Assembly (NCBI GenBank): GCA_005788145.1
Contig: SXYY01000057.1
Span: 1-41,257 of the forward strand
DNA length: 41,257 bases
Source of the DNA: Bacteroidota bacterium
GTDB lineage: Bacteria > Bacteroidota > Bacteroidia > NS11-12g > UBA955
Direction of reading: 5' to 3'
Positions 9,611 to 18,031 of the stretch are shown piece after piece. A program made the translations under genes and the position numbers. The notes beneath the pieces were generated by a model. It had not been told where the DNA came from and searched no databases. It saw nothing but the letters and a program-made list of their open reading frames with translations. Position 1 is the first letter of the stretch. Each line of letters opens with the position of its first letter.

Positions 9611-9877
9611 ATGAGTCGTTGTAATTTGCAATTGAATCAGCATTTACAGCAAGAGATGACACTTCGTTGCCAACAATTGGATAAACGTATTTTATCATGG
9701 GGGCTGGCTTCGCCAGCCCTACATGCGTTGGTATCGCTGAATATTAAAACGGTGGAGGATTTGCTATCGTGCACGCGTGCAGAAGTTGCAGCAGCCCATG
9801 GGATGGGTTATACGGGCTTGCAGCGCATTGAGACAGGATTGTTGTCGTTGGGAATCAACTGGAACCAATCAGCTTAG
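9611..9877 (+). CDS. Small stand-alone protein resembling the RNA polymerase alpha subunit C-terminal domain
   Basis: LASPALHALVSLNIKTVEDLLSCTRAEVAAAHGMGYTGLQRIETGLLSLGI matches the alpha-CTD pattern (N-x-L...I-x-T-v-x-D-L-L...E-L...G-x-x-x-L-x-x-I...L...G-L); 12 nt after the pyrH stop. Confidence 0.65.
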   Translation: MSRCNLQLNQHLQQEMTLRCQQLDKRILSWGLASPALHALVSLNIKTVEDLLSCTRAEVAAAHGMGYTGLQRIETGLLSLGINWNQSA

Positions 9878-9901
9878 TTGGGATGAGTACAGTTTAAAAC
9901 A

Positions 9902-9930
9902 AAAAAAGACGGCCTCGGCCGTCTTTTTAA
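9902..9930. terminator. Bidirectional intrinsic terminator between convergent genes
   Basis: AAAAAGACGGCC-TC-GGCCGTCTTTTT (9903-9928) with A and T tracts. Confidence 0.88.
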
Positions 9931-9950
9931 ATATCTAGTAACTTTTGGAC

Positions 9951-10205
9951 TTACGCCAAAGAGTTCACATGCTTCTGCAGACTTGACTTCAAGTTGCCAG
10001 CTTTGTTCTTATGGATTACATTGCGCTTGGCCAATTTGTCCAAAGCAGAGAAAGCGTTTGTCAACAACTTCAATGCCTCGTCTTTGGTGGTTGCCTTGCG
10101 AATGGTCTTCACGATATTACGAGCAGTCTTGTGCTGGTAGCGGTTGAGATCACGCTTGGCAGCGTTGGCTCTGATTCTTTTGATTGAGGACTTATGATTT
10201 GCCAT
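9951..10205 (-). CDS. rpsT: 30S ribosomal protein S20
   Basis: MANHKSSIKRIRANAAKRDLNRYQHKTARNIVKTIRKA...; start at MANHKS. Confidence 0.97.
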   Translation of the reverse strand: MANHKSSIKRIRANAAKRDLNRYQHKTARNIVKTIRKATTKDEALKLLTNAFSALDKLAKRNVIHKNKAGNLKSSLQKHVNSLA

Positions 10206-10223
10206 TTCTATTAAAAAGGACTG

Positions 10224-10254
10224 CAAAGATAACCAAATGCAATGAATTCAACAA
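10224..10254 (-). promoter_or_regulatory. rpsT promoter: TTG - 20 nt - TATCTTTG (minus strand)
   Basis: Minus-strand TATCTTTG = plus CAAAGATA 10224-10231; minus TTG = plus CAA 10252-10254. Confidence 0.7.
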
Positions 10255-10270
10255 GACATTTCAAAATTTA

Positions 10271-10600
10271 TCAATCATTTTCTGAAGCGAGTTGAACCTT
10301 TAGTCCTTCCATATCTGACGATAGGTGCAATTGGCAACCCAAACGACTGTTGGTTTTGACAAAAAAAGCTTGGTCCAACATCCCCAACTCATCCTCTGTG
10401 GGCTCTGGCAGCGCATGATCGCTGAGGATGTATACCTGGCAAGTGGCACACATCGCCATTCCGCCACATTCACCTTTTACGGGCAATTCTACGGCCCTGC
10501 AAAAATCCATTAAATTCAGCCCCATATCCGTGGGCGCTTCGTAGGTATTTTCTACGCCATCGCGGTCAATAATATGGATGGATATGAGAGAATTTTCCAT
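10271..10600 (-). CDS. 2Fe-2S ferredoxin
   Basis: VKGECGGMAMCATCQVYI...NSRLGCQLHLSSDMEGLKVQLA, the C-x5-C-x2-C...C pattern of adrenodoxin-type ferredoxins. Confidence 0.9.
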   Translation of the reverse strand: MENSLISIHIIDRDGVENTYEAPTDMGLNLMDFCRAVELPVKGECGGMAMCATCQVYILSDHALPEPTEDELGMLDQAFFVKTNSRLGCQLHLSSDMEGLKVQLASEND

Positions 10601-10602
10601 GG

Positions 10603-11247
10603 TTAACGCAAATGGGTGAGGTGGTCTAGGCTGTTTTTGATTTTGATGCGATAATGGTTTTCGTGGTTGTGTTTTTCTACCACATACAAACAAACGTTAT
10701 CGTGTTCAAAATCATCCATTTGTTGCAAGGGTGTGTTGGTGAGCAAACATAAAAATCCACGCAATGCCCTGCCGTGCATACAAATCAATACGGGATTTTC
10801 GCTGACACTTTCAATTTTTTTCAGGGCTAGTTTTTGGCGCTTTTGCATGGCCAATGGCGTTTCTCCGCCGTTGATGGCTTGGTTTAGTTCGCCATTTCTC
10901 CATCGCTGCAACATCGCATAGAATTCTGATCGCGAATGTTCGCTCGGTTGCTGTCCTTCAAGGATTCCCCAATTGATCTCATTGAGTTCAGAGATTACAT
11001 GCGTTGGAATTTTCAGTGGTGCAAAGGGCGCTACGGTCTGATGGGTACGCTTTAGTGAGCTTACATAAATGCGTTGAAATGGGATGTGTTTGTAGGCCTG
11101 AAAGAATGCATCGGCCTGTTGTTGTCCCAGTTCGTTGATATCAGTGTCTACCCCAGAACCCTGTACAATTCCCATGCGGTTGTAATGGGTTTCCCCATGC
11201 CGAATGATGTACATTGTTTTTATGGCGGGGGAGGGTGAACTTTGCAT
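10603..11247 (-). CDS. Histidine phosphatase family protein (phosphoglycerate mutase-like)
   Basis: MYIIRHGETHYNRMGIVQGSGVDTDINELGQQQA; GETPLAMQKR; LICMHGRALR. Start at 11247 or 11214. Confidence 0.9.
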   Translation of the reverse strand: MQSSPSPAIKTMYIIRHGETHYNRMGIVQGSGVDTDINELGQQQADAFFQAYKHIPFQRIYVSSLKRTHQTVAPFAPLKIPTHVISELNEINWGILEGQQPSEHSRSEFYAMLQRWRNGELNQAINGGETPLAMQKRQKLALKKIESVSENPVLICMHGRALRGFLCLLTNTPLQQMDDFEHDNVCLYVVEKHNHENHYRIKIKNSLDHLTHLR

Positions 11248-11259
11248 GGTTAAAAGACG

Positions 11260-12354
11260 GTGATGGAACGGCCAACGATGGGTGCAAATATACAACAGGG
11301 GATGGCGATTTATCGTAAGCCCCAAGGCACTTTGCCTGAATTTTCCATCGGCAATTGGTGCGCATTACCGGCAAATGCTGCGTTTTCAGCGGATACATTC
11401 TGTCTTCAGCCTTTTGATAGAACCCGTGATTTGGAGATATTGGAAGTCGCACAGCGCGGTCAGGGTTGGGATGATTGTAATCAGGTTTGGATGCGTTTCA
11501 GCAGTCAGGTTTCGTCTGATTTCCCCCCAAAATCCACGCCAGAGTCCGAATTTGTCTCAGAAGTTTTGGGTATACAGCAGGCCATCGCATCAAAGCGCAT
11601 AGACAAAGCGGTCGCAGCCCGATCCCTATCGGTACCTCAGCCCATGGATTTTCATCAACTCTGGCAATCATTTCGGCAATTGCACGAAGCCTATCCTGCG
11701 GCATTTGTTTTTATATTGATTCATCCGCAATGGGGCTGTTGGATGGGGGCATCGCCAGAAACGTTGTTGCGCGCCGAAAATGGGGAGGCGGTTGTCATGT
11801 CGCTGGCTGGAACCCTGACGGAAGATCAAGGTGGTTGGACGTCAAAGGAGGCTTTGGAGCAATCGGTGACCAGTACCTTTGTCAAGGAGGTTCTCGCGGC
11901 CCAGCAAATTCAAGGCGCATCGGAATCTCAAGTGGGTGAATTGCAAATGGGCAACATCAAACATTTGATGTCGGAATGGCACTTCAAACTCCCATTGCCT
12001 GCTGCTACAGTACTGTTTGATGGCGCGATTGGCGGGTCAGGAAATCTCTTGATGAAACTTGTCGCCCAATTGCATCCAACCCCTGCTGTGGGCGGGTATC
12101 CCCAGGATGCGGCGTTGCACTGGTTGCAAGACAATGAGTCGTTGAACAGGGCGTTGTATTCGGGTTTTGTGGGTGTGCTGGGTTTACAGAAAGCCGACTT
12201 GTTTGTGACATTGCGCTGTGCCCAATTGTTTCAAAGCGGTTACACTTTGTATGCAGGGTGTGGTGTGAATGCGGGTTCAGATCCAAGCGTTGAATGGAAA
12301 GAAACTGCGGCCAAAATGGACCTTGTAGGAAAGTACTTACAATCTATTACTTGA
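11260..12354 (+). CDS. menF: Chorismate-binding protein, probable isochorismate synthase
   Basis: WMGASPETLL, HPTPAVGGYP, RALYSGFVGVL, FVTLRCAQLF, YAGCGVNAGSDPSVEWKETAAKM; start may be 11281. Confidence 0.8.
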   Translation: MMERPTMGANIQQGMAIYRKPQGTLPEFSIGNWCALPANAAFSADTFCLQPFDRTRDLEILEVAQRGQGWDDCNQVWMRFSSQVSSDFPPKSTPESEFVSEVLGIQQAIASKRIDKAVAARSLSVPQPMDFHQLWQSFRQLHEAYPAAFVFILIHPQWGCWMGASPETLLRAENGEAVVMSLAGTLTEDQGGWTSKEALEQSVTSTFVKEVLAAQQIQGASESQVGELQMGNIKHLMSEWHFKLPLPAATVLFDGAIGGSGNLLMKLVAQLHPTPAVGGYPQDAALHWLQDNESLNRALYSGFVGVLGLQKADLFVTLRCAQLFQSGYTLYAGCGVNAGSDPSVEWKETAAKMDLVGKYLQSIT

Positions 12355-12441
12355 TGAGGCTTTGGTTGCTTAAACCAGCAGCTGCTGGATTGGCCAATGG
12401 TTTGATATCGGGACCCAAGTGCCACGGAAAAAGGGGTTGAT

Positions 12442-13380
12442 TTAACGAAAAATGGTTGGGTTGGGAATGCCTTGTCCGAAATCCGTCGCTTCCAAAGGTT
12501 CCCGTGTAAAGATGCCACGTTTGGAGGGTTTGTAGCCGGAATAATCACCCGTGGGAATGTAGTAATAGACATTGCCATCCGCAGCGGGGAATGCAGGGCC
12601 AATTTCATCGAACACAATGGTTTTTTGTTCTTCTTCGTACCGCATGAGGATGCGTGAGGATTTGTGGTATTCGAAAATCACGCGGTGGTCCTCAGAGGGA
12701 TCTTCCAGTCCGTCGCGAAACAAGGGTGCACCCCAAAAGGGTTTGAGGGCTTTTGGGTCGGCCGCTTCCCCATCGGGTTCAAAACTGAGCACATCAATGA
12801 TGGAACGATTGGAGTTGGGGTTATGTCCATCGAAAAGCATCACCACGTAATACTGTTTTTTCTTGATTTTGTGGGGGATGATTTGGTAGTACAACCCGCC
12901 GATCCACTGGCTATTTTCCAGGGTTGTTTCTTTGGCGTCTTTGGGCAGGTTTTGGGCCGTATCGTGGAGTGTATACAGGGCGATGCCCGCTTTGGTTTTG
13001 TGTTGAATTACGCCGTAGTGGTGAAATACGCCATTCTTGAGGATGATGTTGTAGGTGAACAATCGCACATCCGATTTGGGGTGTGATGCGATGGCTACGG
13101 TGCTCATTCTCAGGTTGGCGAATTCGTGGTCGAAGGAGGCTGGGTTCGACAGGACATCCATCAAGGTTTGTTGCAACTGAACAGCCACAGCAAATTTGGC
13201 TGAGTCTGTGGACGCACTAATGACCAAGGGGGCCACTTTCAAGAGGCTATCCTCTTGGTCGGCAAGGGATGTGAAAGGTGCAACAGGACTGTCAGCGCCT
13301 TGGGCCTGCGCAAATGCGCAAGTGCCCAAGGCGACCATCAGCGTAAATACGCGGTGTATTGAAAGCAGTTTGTACCGCAT
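12442..13380 (-). CDS. Conserved-looking exported protein of unknown function
   Basis: Signal peptide ending AFAQAQG; long ORF with coherent composition; no recognised catalytic motif. Confidence 0.75.
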   Translation of the reverse strand: MRYKLLSIHRVFTLMVALGTCAFAQAQGADSPVAPFTSLADQEDSLLKVAPLVISASTDSAKFAVAVQLQQTLMDVLSNPASFDHEFANLRMSTVAIASHPKSDVRLFTYNIILKNGVFHHYGVIQHKTKAGIALYTLHDTAQNLPKDAKETTLENSQWIGGLYYQIIPHKIKKKQYYVVMLFDGHNPNSNRSIIDVLSFEPDGEAADPKALKPFWGAPLFRDGLEDPSEDHRVIFEYHKSSRILMRYEEEQKTIVFDEIGPAFPAADGNVYYYIPTGDYSGYKPSKRGIFTREPLEATDFGQGIPNPTIFR

Positions 13381-13403
13381 AAATGAGATCTATTTGGGTT
13401 GGC

Positions 13404-14582
13404 TTAGCAGTTTTCAACCACAACAGCGCTGGCACCGCCACCGCCGTTGCAGATGGCTGCGCCACCGTATTTGCCGTTGTTTTGCTTGAGCACATGCAAC
13501 AATGTAACCAAAATGCGCGCTCCTGAAGCACCCAATGGATGTCCCAAAGCAACCGCACCACCGTTCACATTCACTTTGCTGGCGTCAAGGTTCAACAACT
13601 TGTTGTTGGCCAAGGATACAACGGAGAAAGCTTCATTTAATTCTACAAAATCCAAATCCGCAACGGAAATGCCTGCGCGTTGAGCGGCAATCGGTAGTGC
13701 TTTGGCAGGGGTGGTGGTAAACCACTCTGGGCTTTGTTCAGCATCGGCAAAACCGATGAGCTTCGCCAATGGAGTTAAGCCCAATTCTTTGCATTTTTCG
13801 CCACTAACCAACACCAAAGCAGCGCCACCATCGTTGATGGTAGAGGCGTTGGCCGCGGTTACGGTGCCGTCTTTTTGGAAAACGGGACGCAAACCGGGGA
13901 TTTTGTCGAAACTGACATTTTTATATTCTTCGTCTTCGCTCACAACCACTTCGCCTTTGCGGGTTTGGATGGTTACAGGCACGATTTCGTCATTGAATTT
14001 TCCGGCCTTCCACGCTTCGGCGGCGCGGGTATAACTTTGGATGGCGTATTGGTCTTGGTCTTCGCGGGAGAAGTTCATTTCCTTGGCGCACAATTCGGCA
14101 CAAGTTCCCATCAAGCTCTTTTCATAGGCATCAGTCAATCCATCGTGGACAATTCCATCCAAGGCTTGCACATGTCCATAGCGGTATCCGCTGCGCGAAT
14201 TCGGTAAATAGTGTGGGGTAAGGCTCATGTTTTCCATTCCACCCGCTACAACGATATCGTTCAAGCCCAACATGATGCTTTGCGCAGCCAATGAAACCGC
14301 TTTCAATCCACTTGCACACACTTTGTTGATGGTGGTGGCGGGAACGTGGTCACCGATACCTGCAAATTTTGATGCCTGTCGGGCCGGTGCTTGTCCCACA
14401 CCCGCTTGTAACACACAGCCCATGAATACTTCATTCACGAGATTGGGATCGATGCCTGCTTTTTCAAGGGCTCCTTTGATGGCGATGGCGCCCAACTGGG
14501 TGGCTGGAACGCTGGAAAGTGCGCCGTTAAAACTCCCCATGGGGGTTCTGGCTGCCGCTACGATGAAAACTTCTTTTGTCAT
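13404..14582 (-). CDS. Acetyl-CoA C-acyltransferase (thiolase)
   Basis: MTKEVFIVAAARTPMGSFNG...NKVCASGLKAV...NVNGGAVALGHPLGASGARILVTLLH...AAICNGGGGASAVVVE. Confidence 0.96.
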   Translation of the reverse strand: MTKEVFIVAAARTPMGSFNGALSSVPATQLGAIAIKGALEKAGIDPNLVNEVFMGCVLQAGVGQAPARQASKFAGIGDHVPATTINKVCASGLKAVSLAAQSIMLGLNDIVVAGGMENMSLTPHYLPNSRSGYRYGHVQALDGIVHDGLTDAYEKSLMGTCAELCAKEMNFSREDQDQYAIQSYTRAAEAWKAGKFNDEIVPVTIQTRKGEVVVSEDEEYKNVSFDKIPGLRPVFQKDGTVTAANASTINDGGAALVLVSGEKCKELGLTPLAKLIGFADAEQSPEWFTTTPAKALPIAAQRAGISVADLDFVELNEAFSVVSLANNKLLNLDASKVNVNGGAVALGHPLGASGARILVTLLHVLKQNNGKYGGAAICNGGGGASAVVVENC

Positions 14583-14596
14583 AAACGCTAACACCA

Positions 14597-14604
14597 CAAA
14601 GATA
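14597..14604 (-). promoter_or_regulatory. -7 box TATCTTTG for the thiolase gene
   Basis: Plus CAAAGATA 14597-14604; ATG at 14582. Confidence 0.55.
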
Positions 14605-14666
14605 CGGGTTTGCGGATAATCGATGCCAATTGGCCATTGGTTAATGGCGTTTGTCGGATAATGGTT

Positions 14667-14674
14667 TAGTTTTG
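14667..14674 (+). promoter_or_regulatory. -7 box TAGTTTTG upstream of tsaB
   Basis: Perfect TAnnTTTG about 19 nt before ATG 14693; no well-spaced -33 seen. Confidence 0.4.
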
Positions 14675-14692
14675 TGCGGTAATTGTTCGTGT

Positions 14693-15367
14693 ATGATTGT
14701 TTTGATTGAGTCATCGGCTGAATTTCCATCGGTTTCCCTTTGTGATGAGCGTGGTTTGCTGCTATGGGATGAAGTGGGAACAGAGCGACAATCACATGCA
14801 GAAAAGTTGCCCATGATGGTGCAGCGAGCCATCGATTTTGCGCGGACTGCAGGCAGGCAGGTCACGGGTGTTGCTTTTCAGGAAGGTCCGGGAAGTTACA
14901 CAGGGTTGCGGATAGGGGTGAGTTTGGCGAAGGGCTTGTGTTATGGGCTGTCGGTGCCTTTGATTTCTGTTTCAGGATTTGTTTGTTTGGCGATGGCAGC
15001 GTTGGAAAATCATCCGAGTTGCACGGAGGCATGGGTGATGATGGATGCGCGCAGAGACGAAGTGTATGCCTTGAGAGCAATACGAGGGGTTGGCGCGATG
15101 GGCGGGGTTACGGCCGAGATATTGCCATCTGAGCGGGTGGTTGGCTATGGTCCTCACACGGTCTTTGTGGGCAATGCCAACGAGAAGGTTCAGCGGTTGT
15201 TGGCGGCGGAGGATGCCGTGTTTTGGGATGAATCGCCCAGGGCATCGCACATGGCAAGAATGGCGGCAGATTGTTTTCAGCGGGGTGAATTTGTGGATTT
15301 GGCGTATTATGAGCCTTTTTATTTGAAAGATTTTGTGGCTGGGGTGAGCAAGAAATTTAGTTTGTAG
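14693..15367 (+). CDS. tsaB: tRNA threonylcarbamoyladenosine biosynthesis protein TsaB
   Basis: MIVLIESSAEFPSVSL...GVAFQEGPGSYTGLRIGVSLAKGLCYGLSVPLISVSGF...MMDARRDEVYA. Confidence 0.93.
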   Translation: MIVLIESSAEFPSVSLCDERGLLLWDEVGTERQSHAEKLPMMVQRAIDFARTAGRQVTGVAFQEGPGSYTGLRIGVSLAKGLCYGLSVPLISVSGFVCLAMAALENHPSCTEAWVMMDARRDEVYALRAIRGVGAMGGVTAEILPSERVVGYGPHTVFVGNANEKVQRLLAAEDAVFWDESPRASHMARMAADCFQRGEFVDLAYYEPFYLKDFVAGVSKKFSL

Positions 15368-15371
15368 GGAC

Positions 15372-15980
15372 ATGCGGGTTTTGTTCATCGATAATTTGGA
15401 CAGTTTTACTTTCAATGTGGTGCATTGTCTGGTGGTTGCCGGTGCGGAGGTTGAGGTGTTGCGCAACGAGGGTGAGGATTGGCTGGAGTTGGCAGAAAAA
15501 ATGGCAGGTTGTGATGCATGGGCGGTCGGCCCGGGACCGGGCCGACCGCAAGACTACCCCCATTTGATGAGGGCTATCACCCAATGGATGGGCAAGAAGC
15601 CACTGCTGGGTATCTGCCTTGGACAACAAGCCATCGCCCAAGCCTGTGGTTGGCAAATTGATCATGCATCCTATCCCATGCACGGGAAACCCTCCGTGAT
15701 TGATCACAACAGTCAAGGACTTTTTGAAGGATTGCCCCAGGCGCTACAAGTGGGTAGGTACCATTCATTGGTTGTGACATCGCCCAGTGATATTAGCCCA
15801 GTGAACATCGCCCTGAACATTGATGCCCGATGCAACCAAGAAATTATGGCGGTAAGCAATCCAGCAATGGGTGTTTGGGCCGTGCAGTTTCACCCTGAGA
15901 GTGTGCTGACACCGGAAGGACAGGCGATGATAAACCGTTGGGTGAAGTTGGCCGATGCGTTTAATCGCAAGAAAGTCTAG
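15372..15980 (+). CDS. pabA/trpG: Anthranilate/aminodeoxychorismate synthase component II (glutamine amidotransferase)
   Basis: FIDNLDSFTFNVV, GPGPGRPQDYP, LLGICLGQQAIA, WAVQFHPESVLTPEG. Confidence 0.93.
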   Translation: MRVLFIDNLDSFTFNVVHCLVVAGAEVEVLRNEGEDWLELAEKMAGCDAWAVGPGPGRPQDYPHLMRAITQWMGKKPLLGICLGQQAIAQACGWQIDHASYPMHGKPSVIDHNSQGLFEGLPQALQVGRYHSLVVTSPSDISPVNIALNIDARCNQEIMAVSNPAMGVWAVQFHPESVLTPEGQAMINRWVKLADAFNRKKV

Positions 15981-17842
15981 GCCTTGTTGTTCAATCGCAG
16001 GGCAGATCGCACCGCATTGGCAATGTTCTCAGGCGCGTAGCCGCACAAAGGATACAAGTCGTTTTCGTTGTTGCCGTGTTCGATGAACTCGTTTGGAATC
16101 CCCAAATGGGCGTGGAATTTCGCAACATGGGCGTGTGCATTGGCTGCTGTTGTTTGTCCCCATCCCCCTTGAATACACCCGTCTTCCACAGTAATGATGT
16201 GACTGTAGGGATCGAGATTGATGCTACCATCGGCTATTTGGGTTGAAGTTTCGCTGAGTTTGGAGCAATGAAGGTGATCAAAAGCGAGATCTTGTAATGA
16301 AATATGGGCTTGTAAACACAAATTGCTCGCATGTCCGGTGCTGAGAAGAAGTACTTTGGCACTGGGCGATTGCATTAGCCACTGTGGTCGCAGCGCCTCG
16401 ATGGCTTTTTCTGTTGAATCAATCGTCCATTGGGTTTCTGTGATGTTTCCTTTGGGGTATCGAATGGCGATGGGTTTGTTGGCGGCGATGCCAAATTGCA
16501 TGGCTGCGGCGAGTTCGGCAGCGTTGCGCGGCGCAAAGAGGGTGGTATTGGGTACGCAAAGCAAAAAGGCGATGTCGAACGCACCGTGGTGGGTAGGTCC
16601 GTCTTCACCCACCAATCCTGCGCGGTCAATGCACAAAATTACGGGTAGGTTTTGTAGGGCGATGTCGTGAATGTATTGGTCGTAGCCGCGTTGCAGAAAC
16701 GAGGAGTAAATATTGACGATGGGAATGAGTCCTTGGGTGGACATACCAGCTGCGAAGGTGAGGGCGTGTTGTTCAGCGATGCCTACATCAAAGAATCGAT
16801 CTGGAAATTGATTCATGGCGTGAATCATCCCGCACGATGATGGCATTGCGGGTGTAATACCCGATAGGTTAGGGTATTTTTTTGCAAGTGCGACCAACAC
16901 ATCTCCAAACACATCTTGCCATTTTTTGGCGGGTTTTGAAGGCGTTTCAATTTTTACATATTTGGCTGCGCTATGCCATTTGGTTTGCTCCTGCTCGGCG
17001 GGAAGGTAGCCTTTGCCTTTGATGGTTTTGATATGCAACAGGCGAGGACCTTCTATGCTGTAACTTTTTGCCAGTGCGGGCATTAACTCACTGAGGTTGT
17101 TGCCGTCTACCGGACCTTGGTAAGCCAATCCAAACCACTCAAACCACGCTTTTATATCGGCGGGTTTGGCGCGCAGTTGTGTATTCAATGCCCCAGTATT
17201 GGGGTCGATGCCCATTTGGTTGTCGTTGAGGATAACCAAGACATTCAGGTTTGATTCAAACAAGTTATTTAAGGCTTCATAGGACAAGCCAGCGGTAAGT
17301 GCGCCATCACCTACAACAGCCACAAAGGTGGGTTTGTGGCTGTTGGCTGTGGGTTGAGTTTTTGTGAGGATGTTGTGTGCGGCGGCCATGCCCATGGCCG
17401 CCGAAATGGCCGTGCTTGAATGGCCCGTGCCAAATGCATCATAGCTGCTTTCGGTGATTTTGGGAAAGCCCGATATCCCCTTGAACGTTCGTATGCCACT
17501 GAGTTGATCTTTTCTGCCTGTCAATACCTTGTGGGGGTAGGCTTGATGACCTACATCCCAAACGATGGCATCTTCTGGAAAATTGATTGTGTGGTGGAGC
17601 GCAACGGTCAATTCTATGACGCCGAGGTTTGATGAAAAATGTCCGCCCGACTGAAGTACCGAATCTGAAACAAAGGCCCTTAATTCCTCACACAATTTTT
17701 CTAATGCTGAGAATGAGAAGTTTTTGATTTCGTTCGGTGAGGATATTTTTTGAAGTAGGTTCAAAGTTTTTTCGGGTGTGTATGCACAAAAATAGGGTGA
17801 TTTGTTGAGTGAATGTTCATGTGAATTTGTGGATGAAAGCAT
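15977..17842 (-). CDS. dxs: 1-deoxy-D-xylulose-5-phosphate synthase
   Basis: QSGGHFSSNLGVIELTVALHH, GDGALTAGLSYEALNN, LNDNQMGI, DVGIAEQHALTFAAGM, GPTHHGAFDIAFL; the N-terminal ~30 aa may be overextended. Confidence 0.96.
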   Translation of the reverse strand: MLSSTNSHEHSLNKSPYFCAYTPEKTLNLLQKISSPNEIKNFSFSALEKLCEELRAFVSDSVLQSGGHFSSNLGVIELTVALHHTINFPEDAIVWDVGHQAYPHKVLTGRKDQLSGIRTFKGISGFPKITESSYDAFGTGHSSTAISAAMGMAAAHNILTKTQPTANSHKPTFVAVVGDGALTAGLSYEALNNLFESNLNVLVILNDNQMGIDPNTGALNTQLRAKPADIKAWFEWFGLAYQGPVDGNNLSELMPALAKSYSIEGPRLLHIKTIKGKGYLPAEQEQTKWHSAAKYVKIETPSKPAKKWQDVFGDVLVALAKKYPNLSGITPAMPSSCGMIHAMNQFPDRFFDVGIAEQHALTFAAGMSTQGLIPIVNIYSSFLQRGYDQYIHDIALQNLPVILCIDRAGLVGEDGPTHHGAFDIAFLLCVPNTTLFAPRNAAELAAAMQFGIAANKPIAIRYPKGNITETQWTIDSTEKAIEALRPQWLMQSPSAKVLLLSTGHASNLCLQAHISLQDLAFDHLHCSKLSETSTQIADGSINLDPYSHIITVEDGCIQGGWGQTTAANAHAHVAKFHAHLGIPNEFIEHGNNENDLYPLCGYAPENIANAVRSALRLNNKA

Positions 17843-17852
17843 TGAATTTACC

Positions 17853-17884
17853 GATGAATTTAATCGTTAATGTTTAAATTCATC
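17853..17884. repeat. 11-bp perfect inverted repeat, 10-nt spacer
   Basis: GATGAATTTAA-tcgttaatgt-TTAAATTCATC in the dxs/AT-hook intergenic region. Confidence 0.9.
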
Positions 17885-17944
17885 AATAATTTTTTATTTA
17901 ATTGATAAAATCAATAAAAAACAGACAGAAAAATTGCATTTTAA

Positions 17945-17977
17945 TTTGGAAGTAAATTAGTGTATTTTGTAGTTTTG
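17945..17977 (+). promoter_or_regulatory. Promoter of the AT-hook gene: TTTG - 21 nt - TAGTTTTG
   Basis: TTTG 17945-17948; TAGTTTTG 17970-17977; fits the Bacteroidota -33/-7 spacing. Confidence 0.6.
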
Positions 17978-17981
17978 TTGC

Positions 17982-18029
17982 ATGAAAACAAATTCTCGAA
18001 AGAAATTGTTTCAGAAAAACTCACAATAA
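17982..18029 (+). CDS. Putative 15-codon leader ORF (MKTNSRKKLFQKNSQ)
   Basis: ATG AAA ACA AAT TCT CGA AAG AAA TTG TTT CAG AAA AAC TCA CAA TAA; begins about 5 nt after the -7 box and ends 2 nt before ATG 18032. Confidence 0.35.
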   Translation: MKTNSRKKLFQKNSQ

Positions 18030-18031
18030 AC

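Noticed and set aside
12240-12617. 125-aa minus-strand ORF
   Set aside because: Overlaps the menF 3' end and the exported hypothetical in another frame; no domain-like features.
13310-13325. TGCGCAAATGCGCA repeat in the exported hypothetical
   Set aside because: Short, and explained by Ala/Gln codons of the signal-peptide end (AFAQAQ).
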